DNA from: an uncultured Christensenella sp.
Lineage (GTDB): Bacteria; Bacillota; Clostridia; Christensenellales; Borkfalkiaceae
Direction: 5' to 3'
Length of the DNA stretch: 64,000 nucleotides
Assembly: GCA_910585595.1 (NCBI GenBank)
Contig: CAJUET010000012.1
Span: 1-64,000, forward strand
Shown here piece after piece: positions 51,222-61,700 of the stretch (position 1 is the stretch's first letter; the number at the start of each line of letters is the position of its first letter). The notes under the pieces were generated by a model. The model searched no databases. It was not told where the DNA came from and was given only the letters and a program-made list of their open reading frames with translations. The position numbers and the translations under genes are program-made.

Positions 51222-51599
51222 TCAATTATGTTTCGTATGCGATTTAAAGATAAGAGCCATAATAAACGAGAAAATAACTGCCGCCGATACGCCCGCGCTT
51301 GCCGCGGCAAGCGGACCTGTGAGCGCTTGAAAGAGTCCCTTTTGCGCCCCTTTCATTGCGCCGTTCGCAAGCAAGTATCCGAACCCGGAAATGGGAACGC
51401 TTGCACCCGCGCCCGCAAACTCCACAAGCGGTTGATAGAGACCCAACGCCGTAAGCGCAACCCCCGCAAGCATGAATAAAACAAGAATTTTACCCGCCGT
51501 AAGCTCCGTAAAATTGATTACGATTTGCGCGATCAGGCAAATAATGCCTCCCACTGCAAACGCCTTTAAAAACATTAAAACGATTTCCAAATATTCCAT
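51222..51599 (-). CDS. spoVAE: Stage V sporulation protein AE
   Basis: A 125-residue membrane protein of the SpoVA channel, which moves calcium-dipicolinate into the spore and out on germination. It is almost wholly hydrophobic with four helices (about 10-30, 38-55, 60-90, 95-120) and the conserved GAGASVPISGFGYLLANGAMKGAQ-like segment at about 63-86 typical of SpoVAE/AC. Length is normal. It lies 18 bases after a truncated spoVAD, with a G-rich ribosome site. No own promoter is obvious. Confidence 0.92.
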   Translation of the reverse strand: MEYLEIVLMFLKAFAVGGIICLIAQIVINFTELTAGKILVLFMLAGVALTALGLYQPLVEFAGAGASVPISGFGYLLANGAMKGAQKGLFQALTGPLAAASAGVSAAVIFSFIMALIFKSHTKHN

Positions 51600-51617
51600 A
51601 AAGTCCCCCTCTTGCTC

Positions 51618-52028
51618 TTAGCGTTCCAACACGACCGCGTGCGCGATACACGGGATACTTTCGCCCTGTCCCGAAGTTATTGTAGAGAGCAGCGCGCCCG
51701 TCGCCACGAACAGGATACGTTTTAAACTTCCCGTCATCAATTTGGAATGAAAATAGGAATTCAGCACGACCGCAGAACAGCCTGCGCCGCTTCCGCCCTG
51801 GAACTCATCCTCGATCACGTTATAGATGATCTCGCCGCAATCGACGTGATTGGCGGAAATATCGCACCCCTTTTCCCAACATAAATCTTTTAAGATCCGG
51901 CTGCCCAATGCGCCCAAATCGCCTGTAACGATAAGGTCGTAATCGCCCGGTTCTTCCCCTGTGGTGCGGAAATGCGTTAATATGGTGTCTGCCGCCGCGG
52001 GGGCGGTTGTCAATAAAACACCATACCC
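51618..52028 (-). pseudogene. spoVAD: 3' fragment of spoVAD
   Basis: The open stretch encodes about 135 residues matching only the C-terminal third of SpoVAD (normally about 338 residues). It begins at about the conserved segment APAAADTILTHF, continues with YDLIVTGDLGALGSRILKDLCWEKG and AGCSAVVLNSYFHSKLM, and ends SIPCIAHAVVLER. In-frame upstream codons meet TAA at 52031-52029, and beyond that is the terminator of giant gene 2. The N-terminal thiolase-like part is absent here. SpoVAD binds dipicolinic acid, so an intact copy must exist elsewhere if spores form. Only a TTG could serve as a start codon. Confidence 0.85.
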
Positions 52029-52035
52029 TTAATCA

Positions 52036-52065
52036 AAAAAAATCCGCCGTTAGGCGGATTTTTTC
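52036..52065. terminator. Terminator of giant gene 2
   Basis: An 11-bp stem AAAAATCCGCC / GGCGGATTTTT with a GTTA loop and T-runs on both sides lies 10 bases after the stop of giant gene 2 and at the spoVAD break. Confidence 0.88.
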
Positions 52066-52074
52066 TGTTCCATT

Positions 52075-55000
52075 TTAATTGAGTTCGTTATCAACCGCCA
52101 AAACGCAACGGTCAATCATGCTCTTTGCCGTTTCCAGCGAAGCAGGATCTGCGATCCTTACTTCCCCTCTTCCGCCGTTCAGCGGATAGTACAGGACGGG
52201 CGCGTCATCCTTGATCGCAAGTTTGAATACCGTCCTTCCGCGATACTTGAAGAGTACCGCGTATCTTCCGTCGTTCTGCGAAGTGCGAGGCTTGCTCATG
52301 ATGTAACTGCCCACATCATAGTACGCCCTCTTTTCTTCGTCGCTCAGCGCGCCGTAGGATTCTTCCAAAGATACCGCTTCATCGCTTTCGCCCAACCAGG
52401 ATATATCGTCGACGGGTTCTTCCTCGTAAACGGGAGCGCTCTGCTGTGCCGCCTGATTTTGCAACAACTGATTGATAAGCTCCTCCTGCCGAGCCAATCT
52501 TTCAAGAAGCATATCTTCCTTTTGAGAACGCGCATTATCTACGGGTGAATCGTAACCCTGCGCACCGTAGCCGGGCTGCGGCTGCGCATACATATTCGAA
52601 TCGCTCTGCGCGGGCGGAAGCGCCTGCAACTGCTGTACTGCGGCAGGCAGGAACGCCTGCATCGTCTCCGCGATCATACTGCGCATATCGTCGTATTGCA
52701 TCTGCGGTTGCTGATAACCTTGCTGCATGGCTGCGAACATCATTCTGAGTTCGTTGTCGCGGCGCTTCTGTTCTTCGTCACGGCGCATCATCTCCTCTTC
52801 GCGGGCGAACTCCTTCTCTTCCGCAATACGCGCCTGCTCGCGCTTTAACGCAAGTTCCGCGGCTTTGCGCTTCTTTGACGTCAACAGCACTGCCATAAGC
52901 GATACCAGGAACAACCCCAGCGTTACGAACGCTATGATCGTCCACGGCGTTTCACCCATTCCCAAAAATGATCCTACCGCCATCAACGGCAACGGCGCAA
53001 ACCCGTAATTTACGGAGTACGACTGCGACGCTAATTCCTTCGTTTCTCTTCTTGCCGCTTTTGCCTTGCTCAGATTGCTGTACGTCTTCACCGCGCATAC
53101 CACGAACAGCACCGTGCTCACGCCGCTTACGATCACTTGCCATAACGGGATATTCAGCGTATTTCCGTCTCCGTTGTCGCCGCCACCGGGAGGCAAGGGA
53201 TTGGGATCGTCCGTAGCCCCGAAGATAAATTCGTATTCCTCGGAAGTGCCGATCAAAGTTCCCTCTTCTGCCGATTTGCCGAAACAGAAGAAGTTTGCGT
53301 ATTCTTCTTTTATGATCGCCACCGCTTTGTATTTTACGCCCTGTTTCATCCGCTTGGAATTAACGGGCATTCCTTCCATGTCGTAATACTCGTATTCGAC
53401 CAGGCTTGCAAGCAATTCCGCATCCATCTCCATATCGTCGAAGGAAAGTACGGGTATGCCGTTCGCATCCACATCCCAAATTTGCGGAAGTTTTGCCGCA
53501 ACCACCTCGATCACAAGCTCCACGACCTCGTACCGTTTATCGAGATCGCCTTTCCAGCAATAGTTAACATCGGGATTGAGCGCGATCCTCACCGTCCGCA
53601 CGCCGATGAAATCGCGATCCACCTTCAACGGCGTATCCTTGCCGTTTGCTCCGACCACCGTCACTTTACCGCTGTAATAAGCGTTCCAGTTCTTTATGAC
53701 GAAGGTCTGCTCCTCAAAGTTGTATTCGAGCACCGGCTTCACGAGCGTGGGTCTGTCGAGCGGAATCGGTTCGCCTTGGAACATTTTAAACGTACTCGTC
53801 GTTTCTACGTTCTCGTCGTAATTGATATAGACATTTCCCGCCATTTCGTCCGAAACTTCCACGCTTGCTATTATATCTACGTTGTATGTCGTTTCCGCCT
53901 CTGCCGCCGATATCTCAATCAGCTCTCCGCCAACGCTCTTTTGGTATACGACCTTGTAATACGATTCCCCTGCGCCGTCCTCGAACACGGGTCGCGCGGG
54001 TTTCCCCTCCCACTTCAACAGCTTAATGTAAAGCGGATCGATTTTCACCGTTACCGTTTTATCGATTACGGAACCGTCCGACCATATCACGCTGTTGCGG
54101 AGCGAGCTTATCGCTGTGCATGTGATCGTATACGTTCCTGCGTTCACCGTAAGATAATCGGCATTCGCCATATCCTCCGTAAGATCGGCGGAACCCTTTT
54201 TAACCGAAAGCGTTATATACGCCTTCCAATCCTCACCGAGCCCGATAAGTTCCACCAAATCGTGAGACGATCCGTCATACTTTTCCCCGGTAGAGGATAC
54301 CGGTTTTGTAATTGTGCGTTTTTCGATCGTCCATTTCAGCGTTCTGACCGATTCGGGTAGCTCGTACCTGCCCGTTATGGGATTCTTGAAGTTTTCGATA
54401 TCGAAATTCGAAAAATCGAATCCTTCTTCCCCTTCGTCGAGTCCTTCGCCGTTGATGTCTCCGCCGAACGCAACTGTTGCCACATACGTGCCCGCCGCGG
54501 AAAATTCGTTTTTCGTATAAATAAGGCTGAGCGTTTTGGGTACGTTCAAAAGTCTTACCGTAAAGAATTTATCGACGTATGCGCCCGCCCCGTCGTCCCA
54601 TTCGCGCGTAAATACGAAGGGGTGCTCCGGATCGTAATCCCATTTGAGATCGCTCAGTTCGATCTTGAACTTTTCGATCACGAAGGAATGGCTTCGGTTC
54701 ACCACGTAGTATCCGTCCGCCTTTGAACCTTTCACGGATATTTTTGCGGTGTACCTGCCCGCGTTCACAGGCGCACCCGAAAGCGCGATTCCCTTTTCGT
54801 CCAAATACGTCACTTCAAAGTCCGATCTCGAAAGCGTATCGAACGTGAATTCGATCGGGTGCGGCTCGCCGTTGTACATTCCGCCGCTTTGCGTGATTGT
54901 TACCCTGACCGCCTGCCTGTAATCGCCGATCGCAAAGCGCAACTTGGGATCACCTTCCCCGAACTCAAAGTTATTCGCCGACGTCGGTTTGAGCGACGCC

Positions 55001-58000
55001 ACTACGTAATACCATTCCTTGGTATTCGCCGCAGGCTCCGTTACATCGGAAAACGCAGTCGGAACCAAGGCTTGCGCGCCGTCGATTTCTTTATAAAGTT
55101 TGTATTCTACGTTGTCGCCGCCTCCGAGCAATGTGGGATAGGTGTATTGATAACCGCCTACGCCCGTCGCTTCCTTTCCGTCCAGATCCCAGTTAATATC
55201 GATCACACCCTTTACGATCCGCCATTCCAGATCCCAGGGGAACTCGTCGCCTTTGTCGTAGAGATACGTCCCGCTCGATACCTTGCCCGACGGTACGAAA
55301 TAATTATCCTTATCCGCCTCGTTTTTCGGCTTAAAGCGCACCGTAGCCTTATAACTCCCGCTTCCCGTGTTTACCTGCGTTTCGATATTGTTCAAATACG
55401 TTGCGGTCAGCTGCGAAGGCACGTTTATCAGCTGTACCTTTATGGGGTTTCCCGTGTAGCCGACCGTTCCCTCGCAATCCCATTTCACGTTCGACAGATC
55501 AAAGATCGCCTTCGTGATCTCCCAGCTAATGTCAAAATATCTGTCCTCGAAGTTGTACGAATCGTTGAGCTTCGTCAAAACCACCCGCGTTTTGTATGTG
55601 CCTGCATTCTGTCCCGTGGGCGAGTACTGCGTTTCGTCGACTTTCCCGTCCACGTATTCCTTCACACGAACGCCCTTCGCCGCAAGCGTATCCGTCTTTA
55701 TCGACGCTGTGACCGTTCTTCCGTTGTATTCGATCTGATTGTTCGTAAGATCGGAGAACAGTCCGCTTGTGCGCCCGTCCGAATATTGCCATATAATATC
55801 CGAATCTTTAAGCTCTACCTTCTTGCCGACTACTTCCACTTCCTGTTCGATGAATACCTGTTCAAACGCATAATTTCCGTTCGCGTTCGCCGAAGTGGGA
55901 TCGGCAAGCTCTACGCGGATCTTATGCCTGCCCGCGTCCAGCGGATCCAAAGTCACGATCGTCTTGCGTGCATTATCCGGGTCTTGTTTGAGCATATTCG
56001 AGCCAACCGTGACCGTTCCGCCGTTGTTCGGCTTTTCATAGGTGATCGAATATTGAATGTTGTCCGTTTCCTTTAAGGCGTTGTGGCGGATCGTAAAGCT
56101 CTCGTTTGTGTTCGTTTCAAATTCCCAAACGGTATCGACCACGCCCTCTTTTTCAACGTAGATTTCTATCGGGAAAGGCTCGATCGTAAGCGTCAATATT
56201 CCCGAGCCGTCCGCCCAGCAGTTGTTCGTCTGATCGTACAGCGCAAACTTCACCTCGTATGTGCCCACCGCTTTTGCCGTGACCGTTCGCGTACCCGTCG
56301 CTTCGTCGTAATGATAGGTTGCTCCCGCCGATACTTCGTACGGGTGCTTTTCGATAAAGATCCCCTCTCCGCCTTGATCCCCCATTTGGTGCGTGTTCGC
56401 AAGAGTGAATACGACGTCTTCCCCCGTGTATTGCACGCTCGCGTTTCCGCTCACGGTGGGCGTATTGATCGGTATCGCGTTCAGCGGGAACGTCACCGAA
56501 GGATCTTCGTCCGTTTCGTTGTCTTTAAACGTATAGTTGCAGTTTGCGGGCAGACTGATCGATACCTTGTAATCGCCTACCGTTTGCGGCGTTCCAGGTA
56601 GCTTTGTTCCGTCCAATTCGTAATATGTGTGAATGATCTTAGGCGCTTTGCCGATATCCTTGGCTACGAGCCCGCCCGTGATCTTTGCTACCGTTGCTCC
56701 GCTCGAATTGTCCCAACTGTACGTCAGCTTTTTGGGCGTTATATATACTTTCACCGTTTTCGGGTTCGTCGTTCCGTCGCTCCAAGTGTATCCGTTATTC
56801 AGATTAAACGTTACGTTGTAGCCGCTATCGCTTACGTTGACCATCGTGCCCGACGTGACCGTCATTATATCGGTATTTCCGTGTATACTGTCCACATACC
56901 AGTCCGCTCCGGTAAATACCGCCTGCTCGCCCGTGTATACGACCGAAACGTCCTCCGGCGTGACCGTTAGATAGTTGCGCACCGGAGAATTAGCGGGTTC
57001 ATATGTTCCTCCGATTTTGCTTGCATTCCATATTTTTGAGTTGAGCGCCGCTTCTCCCTCCGTTCCTACTGCGCCTTTTGCTTCCGTCATTAAAGCCGAA
57101 AACGTGTTGTGCTGCGTGACTGCCGAAGGATTGTTTGTCGTTTGAGAAACTACATCCGCTACATATGTCGCCCAATTGTAAGCCTTCGCGAAATGTACGT
57201 TTTTCAGGTAGGGAGTCGAGGCTGTCGGACGAGAATCGCCTACTACTACATTCAGAGATCTGTAACCCGAGCTCAGTTTAACAACTCCCTCCGTAAAAAC
57301 GTTCTGTATCGACATATAATAACTTTCCGATGAAAATGCGCCTGTAACACTTCCCGTATACGCTGGCGTACTGTCCGACGGCACCTTAAATTGCATTTTA
57401 CCGACGAGCCCGTCAATATACACAGACGCGCCTCTCCCCGTAATAGCCGGACCTACAGCCGCATACACACCGTAACTGCCCGTTGCCTCATTCACCGTAA
57501 CATTCCCTGCGCAGTCGTATAAATAGATTTTATTTCCACAATGGTAGTTTTCCCCGATAATCGGCGCAGGTACCACGACCCTGCTACCATTAGTAGTTTT
57601 GATAGAAGCGCAAATTATTTCCGATGAACAACGATAAAAAGTTGTCGTCAAATTCGAATATGCCGCTCCGCAAATACCGCCTAAGGGAATGTGCGTGGAA
57701 AATGTTATAGTTGACGAAACACTGCCGTTCGTATGACAATTCAAAAAATAATCCTTACCCGAAGAATACCCCGCGATCCCTCCGATCGCGCCTCCGCGAT
57801 TGTCATGCGTTTCTTTTCCTTGCGGTACAGTTTGAAATGAAAAATCTTTTAAAATCAAATCGGTGATCGTAGAATTATAAACTCTTCCGAACAGTCCCCA
57901 ACCCCAAGTCGTTGCAGTGTTCGTGCTTGCTCCGTTATAGGTTTTCCACGTTTTGGAGGTAATGTTCGAAAGAGTGTGACCTAAACCGTAAAAAGTGCCG

Positions 58001-58485
58001 CAGAACACGGGCACCATATGAAAGTCCGTAACGGACGAAAAATCAATATCGTTTGCAAGAACGAAAAATTCACCTTCCCCATATATGGTAGTTGAAGTGT
58101 CTTTACTGATATATTCTACAAATTTTTCCCAATCGGCGGTGCTTGCGATTACATATGGATTCGACTGCGACCCGTGAACGGCGTTCGTTACCGTTACTTT
58201 GGTAAGATCGCTATCGCCCGATCCGTTGTGAAAATTGACCGCTTTATCCTTATCGGTATACACGAAAGAATAATCTACCGGGAACTCACCCAAACCGTGC
58301 GACGACGCGTCCGTAGGATAGGTGACCGTTGCAGCCGCTTCGGCGACGGGAATATTATCCGTCCCGCTTTTACTGCCGCTCGGCGATCCGAATATACCCC
58401 CCCCCATCGGAATAATAAGCGCAAACAGGAACGCCAAGCCCGTGCCTGCCGCCGCGATCCACCTTGCGATTTTTGATTTTTTCAT
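52075..58485 (-). CDS. Giant surface protein 2 with beta-helix and MBG-like repeats and conserved cytoplasmic tail
   Basis: A 2136-residue protein. The ATG at 58485 is chosen since GAGG lies eight bases upstream and KKSKIAR plus a hydrophobic stretch (about 9-26) follow as signal peptide. Residues about 85-460 are a beta-helix-like region with GTFYGLGHTLSNI, GLFGRVYNSTITDLIL and GAIGGIAGYSSG, resembling GLUG motifs. From about 500 to 1760 come MBG/Ig-like repeats. Membrane segments are at about 1778-1800, 1825-1842 and 1850-1872. The tail carries a charged coiled coil (EEEMMRRDEEQKRRDNELR), a Gln-rich linker and the terminal domain (about 2025-2136) with NDGRYAVLFKYRGRTVFKL. Three segments put the tail in the cytoplasm if the repeats are outside. 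No sortase signal is visible. Confidence 0.85.
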   Translation of the reverse strand: MKKSKIARWIAAAGTGLAFLFALIIPMGGGIFGSPSGSKSGTDNIPVAEAAATVTYPTDASSHGLGEFPVDYSFVYTDKDKAVNFHNGSGDSDLTKVTVTNAVHGSQSNPYVIASTADWEKFVEYISKDTSTTIYGEGEFFVLANDIDFSSVTDFHMVPVFCGTFYGLGHTLSNITSKTWKTYNGASTNTATTWGWGLFGRVYNSTITDLILKDFSFQTVPQGKETHDNRGGAIGGIAGYSSGKDYFLNCHTNGSVSSTITFSTHIPLGGICGAAYSNLTTTFYRCSSEIICASIKTTNGSRVVVPAPIIGENYHCGNKIYLYDCAGNVTVNEATGSYGVYAAVGPAITGRGASVYIDGLVGKMQFKVPSDSTPAYTGSVTGAFSSESYYMSIQNVFTEGVVKLSSGYRSLNVVVGDSRPTASTPYLKNVHFAKAYNWATYVADVVSQTTNNPSAVTQHNTFSALMTEAKGAVGTEGEAALNSKIWNASKIGGTYEPANSPVRNYLTVTPEDVSVVYTGEQAVFTGADWYVDSIHGNTDIMTVTSGTMVNVSDSGYNVTFNLNNGYTWSDGTTNPKTVKVYITPKKLTYSWDNSSGATVAKITGGLVAKDIGKAPKIIHTYYELDGTKLPGTPQTVGDYKVSISLPANCNYTFKDNETDEDPSVTFPLNAIPINTPTVSGNASVQYTGEDVVFTLANTHQMGDQGGEGIFIEKHPYEVSAGATYHYDEATGTRTVTAKAVGTYEVKFALYDQTNNCWADGSGILTLTIEPFPIEIYVEKEGVVDTVWEFETNTNESFTIRHNALKETDNIQYSITYEKPNNGGTVTVGSNMLKQDPDNARKTIVTLDPLDAGRHKIRVELADPTSANANGNYAFEQVFIEQEVEVVGKKVELKDSDIIWQYSDGRTSGLFSDLTNNQIEYNGRTVTASIKTDTLAAKGVRVKEYVDGKVDETQYSPTGQNAGTYKTRVVLTKLNDSYNFEDRYFDISWEITKAIFDLSNVKWDCEGTVGYTGNPIKVQLINVPSQLTATYLNNIETQVNTGSGSYKATVRFKPKNEADKDNYFVPSGKVSSGTYLYDKGDEFPWDLEWRIVKGVIDINWDLDGKEATGVGGYQYTYPTLLGGGDNVEYKLYKEIDGAQALVPTAFSDVTEPAANTKEWYYVVASLKPTSANNFEFGEGDPKLRFAIGDYRQAVRVTITQSGGMYNGEPHPIEFTFDTLSRSDFEVTYLDEKGIALSGAPVNAGRYTAKISVKGSKADGYYVVNRSHSFVIEKFKIELSDLKWDYDPEHPFVFTREWDDGAGAYVDKFFTVRLLNVPKTLSLIYTKNEFSAAGTYVATVAFGGDINGEGLDEGEEGFDFSNFDIENFKNPITGRYELPESVRTLKWTIEKRTITKPVSSTGEKYDGSSHDLVELIGLGEDWKAYITLSVKKGSADLTEDMANADYLTVNAGTYTITCTAISSLRNSVIWSDGSVIDKTVTVKIDPLYIKLLKWEGKPARPVFEDGAGESYYKVVYQKSVGGELIEISAAEAETTYNVDIIASVEVSDEMAGNVYINYDENVETTSTFKMFQGEPIPLDRPTLVKPVLEYNFEEQTFVIKNWNAYYSGKVTVVGANGKDTPLKVDRDFIGVRTVRIALNPDVNYCWKGDLDKRYEVVELVIEVVAAKLPQIWDVDANGIPVLSFDDMEMDAELLASLVEYEYYDMEGMPVNSKRMKQGVKYKAVAIIKEEYANFFCFGKSAEEGTLIGTSEEYEFIFGATDDPNPLPPGGGDNGDGNTLNIPLWQVIVSGVSTVLFVVCAVKTYSNLSKAKAARRETKELASQSYSVNYGFAPLPLMAVGSFLGMGETPWTIIAFVTLGLFLVSLMAVLLTSKKRKAAELALKREQARIAEEKEFAREEEMMRRDEEQKRRDNELRMMFAAMQQGYQQPQMQYDDMRSMIAETMQAFLPAAVQQLQALPPAQSDSNMYAQPQPGYGAQGYDSPVDNARSQKEDMLLERLARQEELINQLLQNQAAQQSAPVYEEEPVDDISWLGESDEAVSLEESYGALSDEEKRAYYDVGSYIMSKPRTSQNDGRYAVLFKYRGRTVFKLAIKDDAPVLYYPLNGGRGEVRIADPASLETAKSMIDRCVLAVDNELN
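58397..58405 (-). repeat. G9 homopolymer at codons 27-30 of giant gene 2
   Basis: ATG followed by G runs to give nine consecutive G, encoding Met-Gly-Gly-Gly directly after the signal peptide core. The frame is open as written. A one- or two-base slip would truncate the protein shortly after the signal peptide. Confidence 0.85.
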
Positions 58486-58548
58486 GATCGTTACCTCTTT
58501 TCGAGTTTTTTTCTGCACATTACAGTATGCCGTATACACTTATACATT

Positions 58549-58581
58549 ATTATAGTACATCATTTATATGCTTTCTGTCAA
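58549..58581 (-). promoter_or_regulatory. Probable promoter of giant gene 2
   Basis: On the minus strand TTGACA (58581-58576) and TATAAT (58554-58549) are both perfect, but the spacer is 21 bases, longer than the normal 17. Either a different -35 is used or expression is weak. Confidence 0.5.
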
Positions 58582-58647
58582 CACCTTTTTTATGTTTGTT
58601 TCACCCACTTTCTGCTATTTTTCACATTATTCGCCATTTTACAGCGT

Positions 58648-58671
58648 GACCCTGCCTTTTACGGCAGGGTC
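58648..58671. terminator. Secondary hairpin between giant genes 3 and 2
   Basis: A perfect 9-bp stem GACCCTGCC / GGCAGGGTC with a six-base loop lies just after the main terminator of giant gene 3. There is no T-run, so it may act as a back-up or 3' protection structure. Confidence 0.5.
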
Positions 58672-58681
58672 TCACTGTATA

Positions 58682-58711
58682 GCAAAAACCCGCCGAACGG
58701 CGGGTTTTTGC
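58682..58711. terminator. Terminator of giant gene 3
   Basis: A stem GCAAAAACCCGCCG / CGGCGGGTTTTTGC of 14 bp around a tiny AA loop lies 10 bases after the stop of giant gene 3. Confidence 0.88.
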
Positions 58712-58721
58712 TTATTCCTTT

Positions 58722-61700
58722 TTAGTTGAGTTCGTTATCAACCGCCGAAACGCAACGGTCAATCATGCTCTTTGCCGTTTCCAGCGAGGCAGGATCTGCG
58801 ATCCTCACTTCCCCTCTTCCGCCGTTCAGCGGATAGTACAGGACGGGCGCGTCATCCTTGATCGCAAGTTTGAATACCGTCCTTCCGCGATACTTGAAGA
58901 GCACCGCGTATCTTCCGTCGTTCTGCGAAGTGCGGGGCTTATTCATGATATAGCTTCCGATTTCGTAATACGCCCTCTTCCCCCCGTCGCTCAGCGCGCC
59001 GTAGGACTCTTCGAGCGAGATCATTTCATCGTTTTCACCCAGCCACGATACATCGTCTTCGATCTCTTCTTCGTATGCAGGCGCCGCTTGATTTTGAATC
59101 AGTTGGTTGATCAGTTCCTGCTGTTGAGCCATCTGTGCCTGTTGCTGCGCCATAAGCTCTTCCTGCCGAGCCAACTGCGCACGGAGCATTTCCGCTTCGG
59201 GCGAAACATAGCCGGGCTGTGCGTAGCCGCTTGTATCGCTCTGCGCGGGCGGAAGCGCCATTTGCTGCTGCATTGCGGGAAGAAGCGAAGCAACCGCCGA
59301 AGAAATCATATTCTGCATATCCTCGTACTGGAAAGGAGCTTGCTGTTGATAGCCGCCCTGTTGCATGGCTGCGAACATCATCTTCATTTCGTTGTCGCGG
59401 CGCGCCTGATCTTCGCGCATTTGCTCGTCGCGGCGGCGATTCTCTTCGCGCATCATTTCCTCGCGGCGCATCATCTCCTCTTCGCGCGCATATTCCTTTT
59501 CTTCGGCAATGCGCGCTTGCTCGCGCTTTAAGGCAAGCTCTGCGGCTTTGCGTTTTTTCGTCATCATGAGGAGCACGACAGCCGAAACCAGGAACAGTCC
59601 CGCGGCTACAAGCGCTATGATCGTCCAGGGCGTTTCTTCCAAGCCGAGGAACTTCACCCCCGCGCCCATCGCAAGCAAGGGCAGCGGCGCAAACCCGTAA
59701 TTAACCGCATAAGACTGTGCGGCAAGTTCTTTCGTTTCGCGTCTGGCGGCTTTGGCTTTTCCGTATTCGCCGAACGATTTTAAGGTGCACACCACGAACA
59801 GCAACGCCGATACGCCCCCTACGATCAACTGCCATAACGGCAAGCCCGTTATTGTGTTTCCGTCGGGCTTTTTGTCGTCGCCCGGATCGCCTCCGTTCGG
59901 ATCTTCACCGTTTCCGTCCGCGTCCGTCAATATCGTGTATTCGCACGTCTGATTCTTTACGATGATATAGTCTTCGCTCTCCAGCTTTACCGTCACCGTG
60001 TATTTTCCCGCCCATCTTGCGCGCTCGTCGCCTTCGAACTTCACGTATCCCTTTAACTCTTCCGTAAGATCGTTCGTGGGATCGTCAAAGTCGATCAACT
60101 GATAGGTAGGGCTCAGCCATTTTCCGTTGTCATACGTTAGCTGCGTATTGCTCCACTTTACGTATACCAGCTTTCCGCCGCTCGAACCCGCGGGTACGAC
60201 GACAAAGGTGAATTCCTTCGAATCGTCGAATTCGTAGTTCTTCGCCCATTCGGGGTTGCCCTTGATCACAAGCGTGATCGTATGTCCCCCCTGTACGGAC
60301 ATATCCAGATCTCCTCTGTACGTGATGTCGGTTTCCCAATTCACGGCGTTCTTGTCGTTGCCCTGCAAGCCGAAGAATGCGATCGCCTTGGGCGCGTCGC
60401 CGTTCAGATCGAATCTGCGCTCGGAGCCCCAGTCCACCATCAGCTTTGCCTTCTTGATTTCCCAGCTCAGTCTTACGTCGTCCGTCGATCCGTCTTCCCA
60501 TGTCGCGCAAGTGGGATCTTTGAGCGATATGACCGTCGTATAAATTCCTGCGTTCGTTCTCTGTGCTCCCTCGCCGACGGTTACAAGATCTAAGTTCAGT
60601 CCGTCGAAATAGCGCGCACACTGCTCTTCCGTTAGCGCCGTCAAATCGTACTCACTTCCGACGTACTTCATTGTCTCGATCTGCACAGGCTTTTTGATCT
60701 GCGCTTTCGTGATCTCAAAATTCACTTTCTCGAAATCGCGTCCGCTGTTAAACTTATATCCCGTGTCAAGCAATACGATCTTGATACTGTAATTGCTTCC
60801 CACTTTGATCGCATTCACGCACTCTCCGTTCTCGTGCGTGGGATCGTAGTCCAACACCTCGTACTGTACTTTTACGATCTCCCACTTCGTTTCGTCCGCC
60901 TCGTTCTTATCCACTACTCTGAACGTCGGCGTCGGTATCTGTACCTTACCGTTGTATACGAACTCCGTTTGATCCCACTCCACTTTCAGCGCATACTTCT
61001 CCGGTACGATTTTAAGTACCGCGCTGATATCGGGCGCGTAATAGTCCGCATTCGTCGGGTGGAATTTTGCTACCACCCTGTACGTTGCCGATTTGATCAC
61101 GTCCTCTTTCTCTATCACTTTATCCGCGCTGTCGTAATACACGTATGTTACGCAGTTCTCGTCCAATATTCCCAACGCGTCGTCTTCGCCGTCCGCATTC
61201 TGATGCAGCGAGCCCCATAACGTATTCGTTTTGATCTTGATCTCGTGATAATTTCCGTCGTATTCGAACGTCGCGTCTGCAAAGTACGGTTTCAGTTTCT
61301 CCGTATCCAATCTGATCCGCTCAACGTCGATCGCCGTCTCTGCCTCGTGCACCGTTCCGCCGAATCTGTATCTTACGTATATCTTTGTTACCGTCGGCTC
61401 GCCGCTCTCGTCTAACGTGATGTGCAGTCTGTTCACGCTGTCGTCGTCACGGTTGTATATGATCCAATACTTTCCGCTGTCGTCCTTCTCTCCGCACGGC
61501 AGGATCGACGATATTTCAAGCTTCGTGTCACCGCTCTGTCCCGTAAACGTTGCCGTCACCACTAGCATACTCGGATCTACCGATTCTCCCGCGCGGAACA
61601 CCGCTCCCGCCGCAGGCTTCACCGTCAGCGACTTTAACGTATCTGCCGCCAGCCACTTCGCATACAAATCTACGTTTCGCGTTACGCGGTCTTTATCGAA

